Shown piece by piece: positions 1 to 7,998 of a stretch of DNA of 64,000 nt. Positions within the stretch are counted from its first letter, which is position 1, and every line of letters begins with the position of its first letter. The notes beneath the pieces are model-generated. The model was not told the DNA's origin and did not search any database. It saw nothing but the letters and a program-made list of their open reading frames with translations. The DNA comes from Streptomyces sp. NBRC 110035. GTDB taxonomy: Bacteria; Actinomycetota; Actinomycetes; Streptomycetales; Streptomycetaceae. Both the position numbers and the translations under genes were made by a program. The DNA is taken from assembly GCF_000829695.1 (NCBI RefSeq), contig NZ_BBNN01000040.1, forward strand, positions 21,285 to 85,284, read 5' to 3'.

Positions 1-2
1 TC

Positions 3-509
3 CAACTGTCCCTGGGCCCGCTCGACTCCCTCATCGCGTCGATGCGGCTCGCCCGGGACCACAAGTACGCGCTGCTGCTGAAGTTCGTGCAACGGCTGCA
101 CCTGGCCGGGCAGCACCCCGACTGGGCCGGCGTCCAGGTCCTCCCGGCGAAGCTCACCTTCGGCCCGTACACGCCCACCGACCGGGCCGCCATCCTCGAA
201 CAGGTCGCCCTCGGCGTGGAGAAGGGCGTCCTGTCCAAGGAAACCGGCATCGTCATGCTCATCGAGGCCGGCTTCCCCATCGAGGACGCCGCCGAGGAAC
301 TCAAGCGGATCGACTCCCGCGCGTTCATCGACGCCCGCGCCCTCGCCGATGCCCTCGGCAACCCGGACGAGGTCGCCCGCTTCCTCAACCGGCAGGCCCC
401 GGACGAGCCCGAGACGCCGCCGGTGATCCTGCCCCCGGCCGGAGGCGACGAGGACGAGGACGACGCCCCGGACGGGACCGCCGGGGAAGGCGGGGGGAAC
501 ACCCCATGA
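3..509 (+). CDS. Portal protein, C-terminal part (5' end outside window)
   Basis: The reading frame is open from the first base, so only the last ~168 residues are present. The segment with GVLSKETGIVMLIEAG followed by an acidic Pro/Asp/Glu-rich tail is the usual C-terminal end of siphophage portal proteins, which form the dodecameric DNA channel at one capsid vertex. The scaffold gene follows directly, as expected for the terminase-portal-scaffold-capsid order. Identity rests on this tail and on context; the catalytically uninformative C-terminus limits certainty. Confidence 0.75.
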   Translation, partial: QLSLGPLDSLIASMRLARDHKYALLLKFVQRLHLAGQHPDWAGVQVLPAKLTFGPYTPTDRAAILEQVALGVEKGVLSKETGIVMLIEAGFPIEDAAEELKRIDSRAFIDARALADALGNPDEVARFLNRQAPDEPETPPVILPPAGGDEDEDDAPDGTAGEGGGNTP

Positions 510-571
510 CGAACTGTGGTGTCCTTGATCTAGGCGCGGGGCCTGACTTGTCCACGGGAGGACTGTCCCTC

Positions 572-1297
572 ATGCGTCGCCCCACGCAGCGTCCCGCCGC
601 CCCCGGCTGGGTCCACCCCTACACCGGCCTCGCCGGTCTCGCCGTGTTCTACAACGACGGCGGCGACCCGCCCGCGGACCCGCCGAAGCCCGGACCGCCT
701 CCCACCCCCGCCCCGTCCCCGCAGTTCACCCAGGACGACCTGGACCGGATCGCCGCCAAGGAGAAGGCCCAAGGGCAGCGGGCCGGCGCCCGTCAGGCCC
801 TCGAGGACCTTGCCACCGAACTCGGCTTCACCAACCCGGACGACGTGAAGACGTTCGTGGCCGCCGCCCGCAAGGCGCAGCAGGACGCCCTCACGGAGGA
901 GGAGCGCCGCCGCCAGGAACTCGAGCAGCGCGAGCAGGAGCTGGCCACCCGCGAGGCTGCCGCCACCGCGCGGGAGCGGGCCGCGAACCGGCGGGCCGTC
1001 CTGGTCGGGCTCGGCGCCACCGGCGACGACCTCGAGGACGCCGCCGCCCTGCTGCGCGTCGCGGACGACGCCGACGACCAGACCGTCCAGGACGCCGCCG
1101 CCGCGCTGAAGGAGCGCCGCCCCGAACTGTTCGGCACGAAGCCCGCCCCGGCGCCCAGCGCGCTGCCGCCCGCGCCCGGCGGGGCCCCCGCCGGCGCGCC
1201 CCCGGCCCGCACCACCCCCGGCAAGGACGACGCCAAGACCCGGGCCCGCGAACTGGCCATCAAGATGGGCTACGCCAAGCGGCCCGACGCCGCCTGA
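572..1297 (+). CDS. Capsid scaffolding protein
   Basis: 241 residues. A Pro-rich N-terminus is followed by a long charged helix (about residues 60-150, rich in Glu, Arg, Gln and Ala, with heptad character) and a Pro/Ala-rich linker ending in a short basic tail (KTRARELAIKMGYAKR). This is the usual build of scaffolds that assemble inside the procapsid and bind the coat protein through a basic C-terminus. The start at 572 is preferred to the ATGA overlap at 506 because GGGAGG lies 10 bases upstream of 572. It sits between portal and decoration genes. Confidence 0.75.
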   Translation: MRRPTQRPAAPGWVHPYTGLAGLAVFYNDGGDPPADPPKPGPPPTPAPSPQFTQDDLDRIAAKEKAQGQRAGARQALEDLATELGFTNPDDVKTFVAAARKAQQDALTEEERRRQELEQREQELATREAAATARERAANRRAVLVGLGATGDDLEDAAALLRVADDADDQTVQDAAAALKERRPELFGTKPAPAPSALPPAPGGAPAGAPPARTTPGKDDAKTRARELAIKMGYAKRPDAA

Positions 1298-1405
1298 CCA
1301 GCGGCCCGCAGACCGAGGGACCACGCCCTCTCTCCTCCCGTGGACGACACCCGCCAGGTGTCCGCACCCCCGCAGTGCAAGCAGTCCCCATGGGAGGAGA
1401 TCGGC

Positions 1406-1813
1406 GTGGACATCCAGCCGACCACCACACAGGCGACCAGCACGGCCGACCGGCCGTGGCTGCTGTCGACCTACGGCACCGAGACCAACAAGACCGTCAC
1501 CCTGGACGTCAGCAAGTTCACGTCCGGCACCCACTACACGGCCGCCGCGAACGGCGTCCCGAACCGGCTCAAGTCCGGTCTCCCGCTCGCCAAGGTCACC
1601 GCGTCCGGCCTGTACGCCCCCTACGCGTCCGGCGCGTCCGACGGCACCGAGGTCCTCGCCGGGCTCCTGGAGACCGAGACCGCGTTCAACACCGGCTCCA
1701 CCAAGGTCGGCGCCGCCCTGCGCATCGTCGGCGACGTCGCCCGCGCCAAGCTGCCCGTCGCGCTCACCGTCCCCGCGGCCGCGAACCGCTCCGACTCCAT
1801 CCACTTCTCCTGA
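1406..1813 (+). CDS. Head decoration protein
   Basis: 135 residues from a GTG preceded by GGGAGGAGA at the right distance; a longer frame from 1340 lacks a ribosome site. Thr/Ala/Gly-rich beta-type sequence with the pattern LxxGTHYTAAxNGVPNRLKSGLPLAKVT and VAGLLETET, typical of lambda gpD-like or 'capsid decoration' proteins that trimerise on the expanded capsid. Lies immediately upstream of the major capsid gene, the normal place for a decoration gene. The function is inferred from fold-like pattern and position. Confidence 0.7.
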   Translation: MDIQPTTTQATSTADRPWLLSTYGTETNKTVTLDVSKFTSGTHYTAAANGVPNRLKSGLPLAKVTASGLYAPYASGASDGTEVLAGLLETETAFNTGSTKVGAALRIVGDVARAKLPVALTVPAAANRSDSIHFS

Positions 1814-1831
1814 GAAAGGGCGTGAACCCAG

Positions 1832-2881
1832 ATGCTTGAGGCCCTGCTCAGGGACATCACCCCGACCGACATCATCGCCTTCGCCCGCGAGGTGCAGACC
1901 CCGGCGGACTACGCGCTCACCGCGAACGTCATGCCGGAACGGCAGATCAACGGCGTCAAGTTCAAGACCCGCCGCACCAGCCGCCGCGTCAACGCCGCGA
2001 AGTACCGCGCCTACGACGCGCAGACCCCCGTCGCGTCCCGCGAGGTCAAGCGGATCGAGACCGAGGGCATGCTGCCCCCGCTCGGCCAGAAGTACCTCGT
2101 CGGTGAGCTGGAGACGATCCTGCTGGCCGCCCGGCGCGGCGCGGACGCGAGCGAGCTGGTGGAGTCCCTCTACGAGGACACCGCCGCGCACAGCCTGTCC
2201 ATCCGCTCCCGCCTCGAACTTGCCGTCGGCGACCTGCTCACCGACGGCAAGTTCACCCTGTCCGGGGAGAACGGGCTGACCATCGAGTACAACGCGCAGG
2301 TCCCCACCGCGAACATGCCCACCGCGGCAACGGCGTGGACCAACCCGGCCGCGGACGCCATCGCGGACGAGATGGCCTGGCTCGAGGTGCTGCGCGCCTC
2401 CGGAGCGCCGATGCCGGAGAAGGTCGTCACCTCCTACAAGGCACGCGCCCTCCTCGCCGGGAACGACGCCTACCGGTCCGCCTACTACGGCTCGGTGAAC
2501 CCGTCGAACACGCCGACCGCGACCCTCGCACCCAACGAGGTCGACACGGTCCGCGCCCGGTACAACCTGCCCCCGATCGAGATCTACGACGTGCAGATCC
2601 CGAAGGACGACGGCAGCATGGCCCGCCCGATCCCCGAGGACCGGTGGATCATGGTGCCGCCGAACCGGCAGCAGTGGGGCGAGACCCAGTACGGCATCAC
2701 CGCCGAATCCATCGCGCTCACCACCGGCGACAACCCCGCCATCGAGCTGGAAGAGGCGCCCGGCATCATCGTCACCCACGGCTGGCAGGACGACCCCGTC
2801 CAGGTGTGGACCAAGGGATCCGCCGTGGCCATGCCGGTGCTGTACGTGCCGGACATCCACATCACCGCCAAGGTGTTCTGA
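1832..2881 (+). CDS. Major capsid protein (phage capsid E family)
   Basis: 349 residues. Begins LLRDITPTDIIAFAREV and continues with VMPERQINGVKFKTRRTSR and an alternating alpha/beta core; the C-terminal region contains NRWIMVPP-like RWIMVPPNRQ, IAESIALTTGD-like and KVF-end elements seen in the E-type HK97-fold coat proteins of actinophages. Length fits the family (about 340-360 aa). Forms the icosahedral shell with the decoration protein upstream. The stop overlaps the next ATG by one base. Confidence 0.9.
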   Translation: MLEALLRDITPTDIIAFAREVQTPADYALTANVMPERQINGVKFKTRRTSRRVNAAKYRAYDAQTPVASREVKRIETEGMLPPLGQKYLVGELETILLAARRGADASELVESLYEDTAAHSLSIRSRLELAVGDLLTDGKFTLSGENGLTIEYNAQVPTANMPTAATAWTNPAADAIADEMAWLEVLRASGAPMPEKVVTSYKARALLAGNDAYRSAYYGSVNPSNTPTATLAPNEVDTVRARYNLPPIEIYDVQIPKDDGSMARPIPEDRWIMVPPNRQQWGETQYGITAESIALTTGDNPAIELEEAPGIIVTHGWQDDPVQVWTKGSAVAMPVLYVPDIHITAKVF

Positions 2882-3159
2882 TGGCGCGGCTCGTGACGGA
2901 CACCTTCGTGAAGGACCCGCAGACGCGCCTCATGGTGCATCTGCGGGCCGGTGAAGAACCCGCACCCGAGTACGCGGAGCTCGTGACGAACCCCGCCGCG
3001 TGGGAAGACGGCAAGCTCCCCACCTCCGCCAAGTCCAAGGCCGACTCGTCCGACAAGGACGACGACGCCGAGGACGCCAAGCCGGCCGCGCGTAAGACCG
3101 CGGCCCGCAAGCCGGCTCGGGGCCGGAGCGCCGCTGACGAGGGCGACAGCGGCGACTAG
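2881..3159 (+). CDS. Small head-associated protein, Lys/Ala/Asp-rich tail
   Basis: 92 residues, start overlapping the capsid stop (TGATG), so translationally coupled to the coat protein. The first ~45 residues are a compact domain (VTDTFVKDPQTRLMVHLRAG, EYAELVTNPAAWEDG); the rest is a disordered Lys/Ala/Arg/Asp-rich tail (KPAARKTAARKPARGR). Proteins like this follow the coat gene in many Streptomyces siphophages and are usually listed as hypothetical head proteins. No specific function can be assigned. Confidence 0.8.
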   Translation: MARLVTDTFVKDPQTRLMVHLRAGEEPAPEYAELVTNPAAWEDGKLPTSAKSKADSSDKDDDAEDAKPAARKTAARKPARGRSAADEGDSGD

Positions 3160-3163
3160 CGGC

Positions 3164-3208
3164 GTGCGGGCCCGCCCCAGGTGGGGGCGCCAACCGGCGG
3201 GCCCGCAC
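3164..3208 (+). terminator. Long GC hairpin after capsid genes
   Basis: A perfect 13-bp inverted repeat (GTGCGGGCCCGCC at 3164-3176 and its complement at 3196-3208, 19-base loop) lies in the gap between the capsid block and the connector genes. No U-run follows, so it is either a Streptomyces-type U-less terminator or an mRNA stabiliser that lets coat-protein messenger accumulate. Confidence 0.5.
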
Positions 3209-3252
3209 CCGCACACCCTTCCCACCCCACACCACGCCCCAGGAGGCCAGCA

Positions 3253-3582
3253 GTGGACACCGCCGTACGGTCCTGGCTCCTCGCCGAACTCGGCACCGCA
3301 ACCGACCTGGTAGACCTTGAGGCCCGCTACACCCGCCTCGGCTCGGCACGCGCCGTCGCTCTCGAGATCCTCCGTGAACGCCTCGCCGCGCTGCGTGCCC
3401 AGCCGTCCACCGTCAACGTGTCCGGTGTCGTGGCGGTCGGCTTCGCGGAGAACATCAAGGCGTACGAGCGGCAGATCGCCGCTCTCGAGAACGGGGAGCC
3501 GCCCGCCCCCGACGACCCGACCGACGGCAGCACCGGCAGCGGTCTCGGCATGCTGCGCCTGGTCGAACGGCCACGCCGATGA
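3253..3582 (+). CDS. Putative head-tail connector protein
   Basis: 109 residues from a GTG with AGGAGG seven bases upstream. Mainly helical (RSWLLAELGTATDLVDLEARY, ALEILRERLAALRAQ), then a short strand region and AYERQIAALE. Position between coat gene and the MuF-like gene matches small adaptor or completion proteins, but no family signature is recognised. Overlaps the next gene by four bases (ATGA). Confidence 0.7.
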   Translation: MDTAVRSWLLAELGTATDLVDLEARYTRLGSARAVALEILRERLAALRAQPSTVNVSGVVAVGFAENIKAYERQIAALENGEPPAPDDPTDGSTGSGLGMLRLVERPRR

Positions 3583-4424
3583 CCACCCCGGTCCGGCGCC
3601 GCGGCCGCACCCTGCGCCAGCGTCTCCTCGGCTACATCACCAGCGCCGTCAACCGGCTCCGGCAGGCGTGGGCGATCCTCACCGGCGCCCAGAACCGGCT
3701 CCTGGCCGCCCTCGCCCGCATCCGGCCCGGCCGCAGTGCTGGCAGCGGCCAACGCCTGCGCGCCGCGGTCGCCGACTTCAACACGTCCCTCGCGGCGTTC
3801 AATCGGGCGGCGATGGCGATGGCGGAACGCTGGGCCGCCACGGACCTGCCGGTCATCTACCGCGAGGGCGCCTGGACACTCCTCGACAACGCGCTGCGCC
3901 CCACCACCCGTTTCTCCTGGACCGCCCGGCACCAGGCCGCCGTCACCGGCCTGTCCGCCCAGTACTACGCCGACCTCACCAGCCGCATCCAGGAGACCCT
4001 CCGCCGCGCCCGCGCGTTCCTCCGTGCCGCACAGGACGAAGCCCGCGACCCGGTCTCCGCTCGCATCGACACGGCTCGGCTGCGCGCCGACCACTCCCTC
4101 GACACCGTCGTCTACGCCAACAACTCGAAGCATTCGGTGGAGGCGTGGGCGAGTGCTGCGGTCACCTGGCAGGCCGTCACCACCGCCAACACGGCGGCCG
4201 CCCGCACCGCGCTGGACGAGCTCGGCACCGAGTGGGTGGAGGTCCGTGACGGAAAAGGCTGCGGGTGGCGTGACCATCAGGACCCGGACAAGGCCGACCG
4301 CACGCTGCGCACCGTTCAGGACGCCCTTGCTCACCCGACCAGTCACGCCCACTGCGTCCGCGAGTTGCTGCCCCGCCTCGACCTCATCGGCCGAACCGAC
4401 ATCCGCACAGGAGCCCTCCTATGA
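3579..4424 (+). CDS. MuF-like minor head protein
   Basis: 281 residues. A helical N-terminal three-quarters is followed by a C-terminal cluster with CGWRDH, HPTSHAHCVRELLPR: the Cys/His/Arg pattern (HPxSHxxCxRE) is the hallmark of phage Mu gpF / SPP1 gp7 minor head proteins, a few copies of which sit inside the procapsid near the portal and influence DNA retention. Starts in an ATGA overlap with the previous gene and ends in another with the next, so it belongs to a tightly coupled head operon. Confidence 0.75.
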   Translation: MTTPVRRRGRTLRQRLLGYITSAVNRLRQAWAILTGAQNRLLAALARIRPGRSAGSGQRLRAAVADFNTSLAAFNRAAMAMAERWAATDLPVIYREGAWTLLDNALRPTTRFSWTARHQAAVTGLSAQYYADLTSRIQETLRRARAFLRAAQDEARDPVSARIDTARLRADHSLDTVVYANNSKHSVEAWASAAVTWQAVTTANTAAARTALDELGTEWVEVRDGKGCGWRDHQDPDKADRTLRTVQDALAHPTSHAHCVRELLPRLDLIGRTDIRTGALL

Positions 4425-4690
4425 CCGCGTCCCGATTCCGTAAGAAGCCCGTAGAGATCCAGGCCATGCACCTGTCCGAGCCGAACACGCCGGACTCCGT
4501 GGCCTCCTGGTGCGGCGGTCGAGTGGTCGGCGACGGCGTCACCGGTCATCGGTACTCCATCGAGATCGACACTCTCGAAGGGACCATGCGAGCCGATTTC
4601 GGCGACTGGGTGATCAGGGGTGTGGTCGGAGAGTTTTACCCATGCAAGCCGGACATCTTCGAGGCAACTTATGAGCCCGTCGATGAATGA
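4421..4690 (+). CDS. Small conserved phage protein (PGDYG-like)
   Basis: 89 residues with FRKKPVEIQAM at the start and the GDWVIRGVVGEFYPCKPDIFEATYEPV-type ending (key residues G-D-W at about 60 and Y-P-x-K-P-D near 72-78). This compact beta protein recurs as a stand-alone gene in phages of many bacteria; its function is unknown to me. Overlaps both neighbours by a few bases. Confidence 0.75.
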   Translation: MTASRFRKKPVEIQAMHLSEPNTPDSVASWCGGRVVGDGVTGHRYSIEIDTLEGTMRADFGDWVIRGVVGEFYPCKPDIFEATYEPVDE

Positions 4691-5069
4691 GCAGCCCGCC
4701 GAGCCGCAGGCCCACGGCGTCCGCATCACCGCCCAGCCCGGCCACGCCACCATCACCATCGGCGGCACCCCCCTCCCGTTGAACATCGTCACCGGGTACG
4801 CCGTCCAGCACGACATCGCGGGCGGGCTCCCCCTCGTCGTCCTCCACACCCGGCAACCGGACGGCGTCGCCTTCGAGGGCCTCGCCCGCGTCGCGGTTGG
4901 CGTCAGCCAGACGCCCGGCGAGCTGGTGGCCGCTTTCCTCGCCGAGGTCGACCCGGAGATCCTGGACCAGCAGGCGCTGAACCGGGCCGACTACGGCGGC
5001 GGACCCGGCGCCACCGCACGCGCCATGCTCCAAACCCTCACCGAGTGGGCCAAGGGCGGTGGACGCTGA
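4683..5069 (+). CDS. Hypothetical protein in neck gene block
   Basis: 128 residues from the ATG at 4683 (an in-frame ATG at 4671 would add four residues). Beta-rich middle (VRITAQPGHATITIGGTPLPLNIVTGY) and a helical C-terminus ending TEWAKGGGR. No family recognised. The gene overlaps the PGDYG-like gene and its stop overlaps the next ATG (TGATG), so it is co-translated with connector genes. Confidence 0.7.
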   Translation: MNEQPAEPQAHGVRITAQPGHATITIGGTPLPLNIVTGYAVQHDIAGGLPLVVLHTRQPDGVAFEGLARVAVGVSQTPGELVAAFLAEVDPEILDQQALNRADYGGGPGATARAMLQTLTEWAKGGGR

Positions 5070-5512
5070 TGGCCGGCCTCGACCTCTCCTCCGTCGCCAC
5101 CCTCGTGGAGGGCTTGGTCCTCCTCGACACCGTGCGGTTCGCCACCCCTGCCGGGGGGCCGCCCGTCTTCGACCCGGGCACCGGCCAGTACACCGCGCCC
5201 GAGGGGGTCATCATCTACGAGGGACCCGGCGCCGTGCAGGTCGCCGGCACGGTAGGCGGCGTCACGTCGTTGCCCGTACCGAACCTGCCCTGGTCCGACG
5301 AGACACGGTCCAAGTACAAGGCGCTGACACCGCTCGCGGCGCCGATCGCCGAACGGGACACCATCGTCACCGTCGTGACCGTGCACGAGGGGGGTGACGT
5401 GTCGCTGATCGGCCGGCAGTGGCGCGCCCAGGACCCATCCACCGGCGGCACGCTCGGTGTGGTCCGGGTGACGACGCTGGACCAGATCCAGCAGACCCGA
5501 GAGACCGGGTGA
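5069..5512 (+). CDS. DUF6093 family neck protein
   Basis: 147 residues. LSSVATLVEGLVLLDTVRF at the start, a mid-section YxAPEGVIIYEGPGAVQV, and a C-terminal DVSLIGRQWRAQDPSTGGTLGVVRVTT match the DUF6093 pattern found between portal/capsid and tail genes of actinophages. Position implies a head-completion or stopper ring. Start shares bases with the upstream stop. Confidence 0.75.
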   Translation: MAGLDLSSVATLVEGLVLLDTVRFATPAGGPPVFDPGTGQYTAPEGVIIYEGPGAVQVAGTVGGVTSLPVPNLPWSDETRSKYKALTPLAAPIAERDTIVTVVTVHEGGDVSLIGRQWRAQDPSTGGTLGVVRVTTLDQIQQTRETG

Positions 5513-5913
5513 GCGGCATGGACCTCGAGGACCTGGGGCCCCGCCTGGAGCGGGCAGCGGACCGGGTGGGCCCGGAGGTGAACCGGACGGTGCAGCAGCA
5601 GGCCCGCCTCGCCAAAGCAATGATCCGGTTCAACGCGTCCGGCAGGCCGGGCCCGAACATCATCACGGGGCAGTACTTCGACTCGTGGCGCACCGAGCCG
5701 TTCCCCGTGCCTGACGGCGGAGGAGCGACGGTCGGCACCGACCGCCCGCAGGGCCGTCGCCTGGAGTTCGGGTTCTGGGACATGACGGACAGCATCGGAC
5801 GGCACTTCTTCCAGCCGCCGTACCCGCACGTGGAACCCGCCGTGAGCGAGCTGTCGGCGGAGTACGCGGACGCGTTCAAGGACGCCCTGGACCGAATCTT
5901 CGGGGGCGCGTGA
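5509..5913 (+). CDS. HK97 gp10-like tail-component protein
   Basis: 134 residues. LGPRLERAADRVGPEVNRTV at the N-terminus and the pattern SGRPGPNxITGQYFDSWR ... PHVEPAVSEL ... FKDAL (aromatic FGFWDMTDSIGRHFFQPP in between) are typical of HK97 gp10 / lambda Z-type neck proteins. The GTG at 5509 overlaps the previous stop (GTGA) and has a weak GAGAG upstream; an ATG at 5518 is the alternative. Connects head and tail. Confidence 0.7.
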   Translation: MSGMDLEDLGPRLERAADRVGPEVNRTVQQQARLAKAMIRFNASGRPGPNIITGQYFDSWRTEPFPVPDGGGATVGTDRPQGRRLEFGFWDMTDSIGRHFFQPPYPHVEPAVSELSAEYADAFKDALDRIFGGA

Positions 5914-6386
5914 TGATTGAGAGACGGCCCGTCACCCTGGGCCTGCAAACCCTCCTCGCCACCCTTACCGGGCGCCCCGTCGGCCTGCGCAGCGTCCCCC
6001 TGGACAATGCAGGCCGTCCGGTCGCGCCGCCGTACACGCTCCTGTACCCCCTCGACCGCAGCGACGACACCCGCACCCTCGCCGACAACCAACGGGCCGC
6101 TGTCCTGACCTACCAGGCCACGTTCGTCTCCGGCCCCACTCCCGGGGACCCCAACTCGCGTGGCGGGGACGAACAGGCGCAGTGGCTCACGGACCGCGCC
6201 TGGAAGGTCGTCGAACGGCCCGCCAACGGATCCCCTGGCTACGCGCACCCCATGAACGTCGGGCCCGGCGTCAACTGCTGGAAACGGGAGGCAACCGAGG
6301 CGGGGGGAACGTCCGACGCAGGAGATGGAATCATCACCAGTGTGATCCGATTCCGGCTCTTCCTCGAGGAGCAGCCGGCCGCCTGA
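5913..6386 (+). CDS. Tail terminator-like protein
   Basis: 157 residues from the ATG at 5913 (GTG at 5910 possible). Alternating strands and a C-terminal VIRFRLFLEEQ strand resemble tail-terminator (lambda gpU-like) proteins that cap the tail tube and dock the head. It is the last gene before the major tail protein, where terminators normally lie. Assignment rests mainly on size and position. Confidence 0.6.
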   Translation: MIERRPVTLGLQTLLATLTGRPVGLRSVPLDNAGRPVAPPYTLLYPLDRSDDTRTLADNQRAAVLTYQATFVSGPTPGDPNSRGGDEQAQWLTDRAWKVVERPANGSPGYAHPMNVGPGVNCWKREATEAGGTSDAGDGIITSVIRFRLFLEEQPAA

Positions 6387-6491
6387 CCTTCCGGGGCCGG
6401 GCATCACCGCACCGCGGCGGGACCCCACGCGGACGCCACCACCTGCTGGTGGCCGCCACACCAGACACGTGTAGCAGGGGCCCCAAATCTC

Positions 6492-6512
6492 GGCCCCTAT
6501 CCGCGAGGGGCC
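6492..6512 (+). promoter_or_regulatory. Hairpin covering the major-tail-gene ribosome site
   Basis: GGCCCCT (6492-6498) pairs with AGGGGCC (6506-6512), loop of seven bases. The 3' arm includes GAGGGG, the Shine-Dalgarno for the ATG at 6516, five bases away. The stem could limit initiation until melted by ribosomes or could mark an RNA processing point. Confidence 0.45.
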
Positions 6513-6515
6513 ATC

Positions 6516-6986
6516 ATGAGGTTCAACCGCAAGGGCACCAGCAAAATCCAATTCCTTCCGACGATCGCCGACGAGTCGCTGATCCCGACCACCGCCGAGA
6601 TCACCGCCGGTACGGACTACACCGAGCAGATCAACGCCATCGAAGGCTGGTCCCTCGAGAACCAGCCCATCGAGACACCGGACATGGCGTCCACGTTCGT
6701 GTCGAAGATCGGCGGCGACGACTCCGCGGCCGACTCCTCCCTGACCTTCTACGAGGACTCGACGCTCGACGACATCGAGACCGACCTCGCCAAGGGCACG
6801 TCCGGCTACGTCGTCATCTTCTCCAAGGGCAACGCACCCGACGCCAAGGGCATGGACGTCTACCCCGTCACCGTCGTCTCCAACAGCAAGGCGTACACGG
6901 CGGACAACGAAGCCGCGAAAATCACCGTCCAGTTCACGATCACCGCACGGCCCCTCTTCAACGGGACCGTCCCCACCGCCCCGTAA
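6516..6986 (+). CDS. Major tail protein (tail tube)
   Basis: 156 residues. Beta-sandwich-like sequence starting RFNRKGTSKIQFLPTIAD, with TAEITAGTDYTEQINAIEGWS, ETPDMASTFVSKIGGDDS and a C-terminal AKITVQFTITARP. This pattern, the size and the place between terminator and chaperone genes identify the tube protein, which stacks as hexameric rings around the tape measure. Separately spaced (about 130 bases upstream gap), with its own strong Shine-Dalgarno. Confidence 0.85.
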   Translation: MRFNRKGTSKIQFLPTIADESLIPTTAEITAGTDYTEQINAIEGWSLENQPIETPDMASTFVSKIGGDDSAADSSLTFYEDSTLDDIETDLAKGTSGYVVIFSKGNAPDAKGMDVYPVTVVSNSKAYTADNEAAKITVQFTITARPLFNGTVPTAP

Positions 6987-7039
6987 CCCTGGCCGGCTGA
7001 CACACCCCTCCAAGCCCCCGGCCGGGCCCCGGTGTATCT

Positions 7040-7075
7040 GGGAAGGGCGCCGCGTGCGCCCGGCCGGGCCTTCCC
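7040..7075 (+). promoter_or_regulatory. Hairpin in major tail / chaperone intergenic gap
   Basis: GGGAA/TTCCC outer and GGGCGC/GCGCCC inner pairings can form between 7040 and 7075, just before AAAGGA, the ribosome site of the chaperone gene at 7088. It may act as a partial terminator that lowers chaperone levels relative to the abundant tube protein. Confidence 0.4.
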
Positions 7076-7087
7076 AAAGGACCCGAC

Positions 7088-7618
7088 ATGAGCAGCAGCA
7101 CCCCCGACTGGGGAACCCTGCGGAAGCGCCTCGACAACATCAAGTTGCCGGTGGCGGCCTTCACCATCTGCGAAGACCCCGACCTTCGACAGGACCTCGC
7201 CCGCGCCAAGGCCAACCACCAGAAGGCCACCGACCGGCTCGCCGCCGGCGACGACACCGAATCCGATGTGAAGGCCTTCCTTCAGAAGACGGTCGACACC
7301 GCCAAGGCGGACCTGGCAGCCGCACAGAAGGCGTTCGACAAGGCGTCCGTCACCCTGCGCTTCACCGCCCTGGAACGGAAGGCCCTCGAGGCGCTCCAGA
7401 AAGAACACCCGCCGGCCGAGGCAGACGAAGCCAACGGCGAAGACTTCGCGATGGAGACCTTCGCGCCCGCCCTCATCTCCGCCGCATCCCTGGACGGCAT
7501 GCCCCTCGAGGACGCCCAGCACTTCCTCAACACGTGGTCGACGGCGGACGCGACGTCCCTGTGGCGGGCCGCCTGGGGAATCCAGCACCAGCAGCGGACC
7601 GACCTGGGAAAAGGCTGA
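7088..7618 (+). CDS. Tail assembly chaperone, short form (gpG-like)
   Basis: 176 residues, helical, with a coiled-coil segment (LARAKANHQKATDRL ... ADLAAAQKAFDKA) followed by a globular part FTALERKALEALQKEHPP. Lies between tube and tape measure genes, the invariant location of lambda gpG equivalents, which coat the tape measure during tail assembly. The frame ends at TGA 7616-7618 just after a slippery heptamer, so a minority of ribosomes yields the longer product described separately. Confidence 0.85.
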   Translation: MSSSTPDWGTLRKRLDNIKLPVAAFTICEDPDLRQDLARAKANHQKATDRLAAGDDTESDVKAFLQKTVDTAKADLAAAQKAFDKASVTLRFTALERKALEALQKEHPPAEADEANGEDFAMETFAPALISAASLDGMPLEDAQHFLNTWSTADATSLWRAAWGIQHQQRTDLGKG

Positions 7619-7980
7619 TCGATGATGCCGACTTCCGCGCACAGATGGAGCTCTGCCACAAGTGGGGCATCCCCCATTCGCAGTTCCGCGGGCACGGAGA
7701 CGGCACCTGGTCGGACCTCGACCGCCGCAAGGCCCTCGCCTACGCCCACTACCTGCGCTCCGTATGCCCGACCTGCGGGACCCGGCCCGAGGAGTGGGAC
7801 GAGCACCTGGGCGGTGACGAGGACGCCTACCGGGCCACCACCCACCGCTGCACCGGCTGCCAACTCATCCAGGACCGACAGAAAACCGTGCCCGACGGCG
7901 ACGAGGGGCACGGCGTGAAAGTCGCATTGATCCCCACCAGCGTCGCCGCAGCCCTCGAACTCCACAGCCAGCACCACTAG
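7088..7980 (+). CDS. Tail assembly chaperone, long frameshifted form (gpGT-like)
   Basis: Translation in frame of 7088 reaches GGA AAA (7607-7612), slips back one base and resumes at 7612 in the -1 frame to the stop at 7980, giving about 297 residues. The T-like extension (RLIDDADFRAQMELCHKWG, then CPTCG and HRCTGC) has two Cys pairs that could bind zinc and has no start codon or ribosome site of its own that fits. In lambda-like phages the ratio of short to long form is essential for tail assembly. Confidence 0.85.
7606..7612 (+). other. Slippery heptamer GGGAAAA for -1 frameshift
   Basis: In zero frame the bases read G GGA AAA, which is the X_XXY_YYZ pattern that allows tandem -1 slippage. 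The zero-frame stop follows two codons later and the -1 frame stays open for 122 residues, ending 18 bases before the tape measure start. Confidence 0.85.
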
Positions 7981-7998
7981 CCCAGGAAGGAGCCCACC

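Noticed and set aside
530..2860. 776-residue minus-strand frame over scaffold and capsid genes
   Set aside because: Mirror of strongly biased GC-rich + strand genes; Gly/Val/Arg-rich with no domain and no ribosome site.
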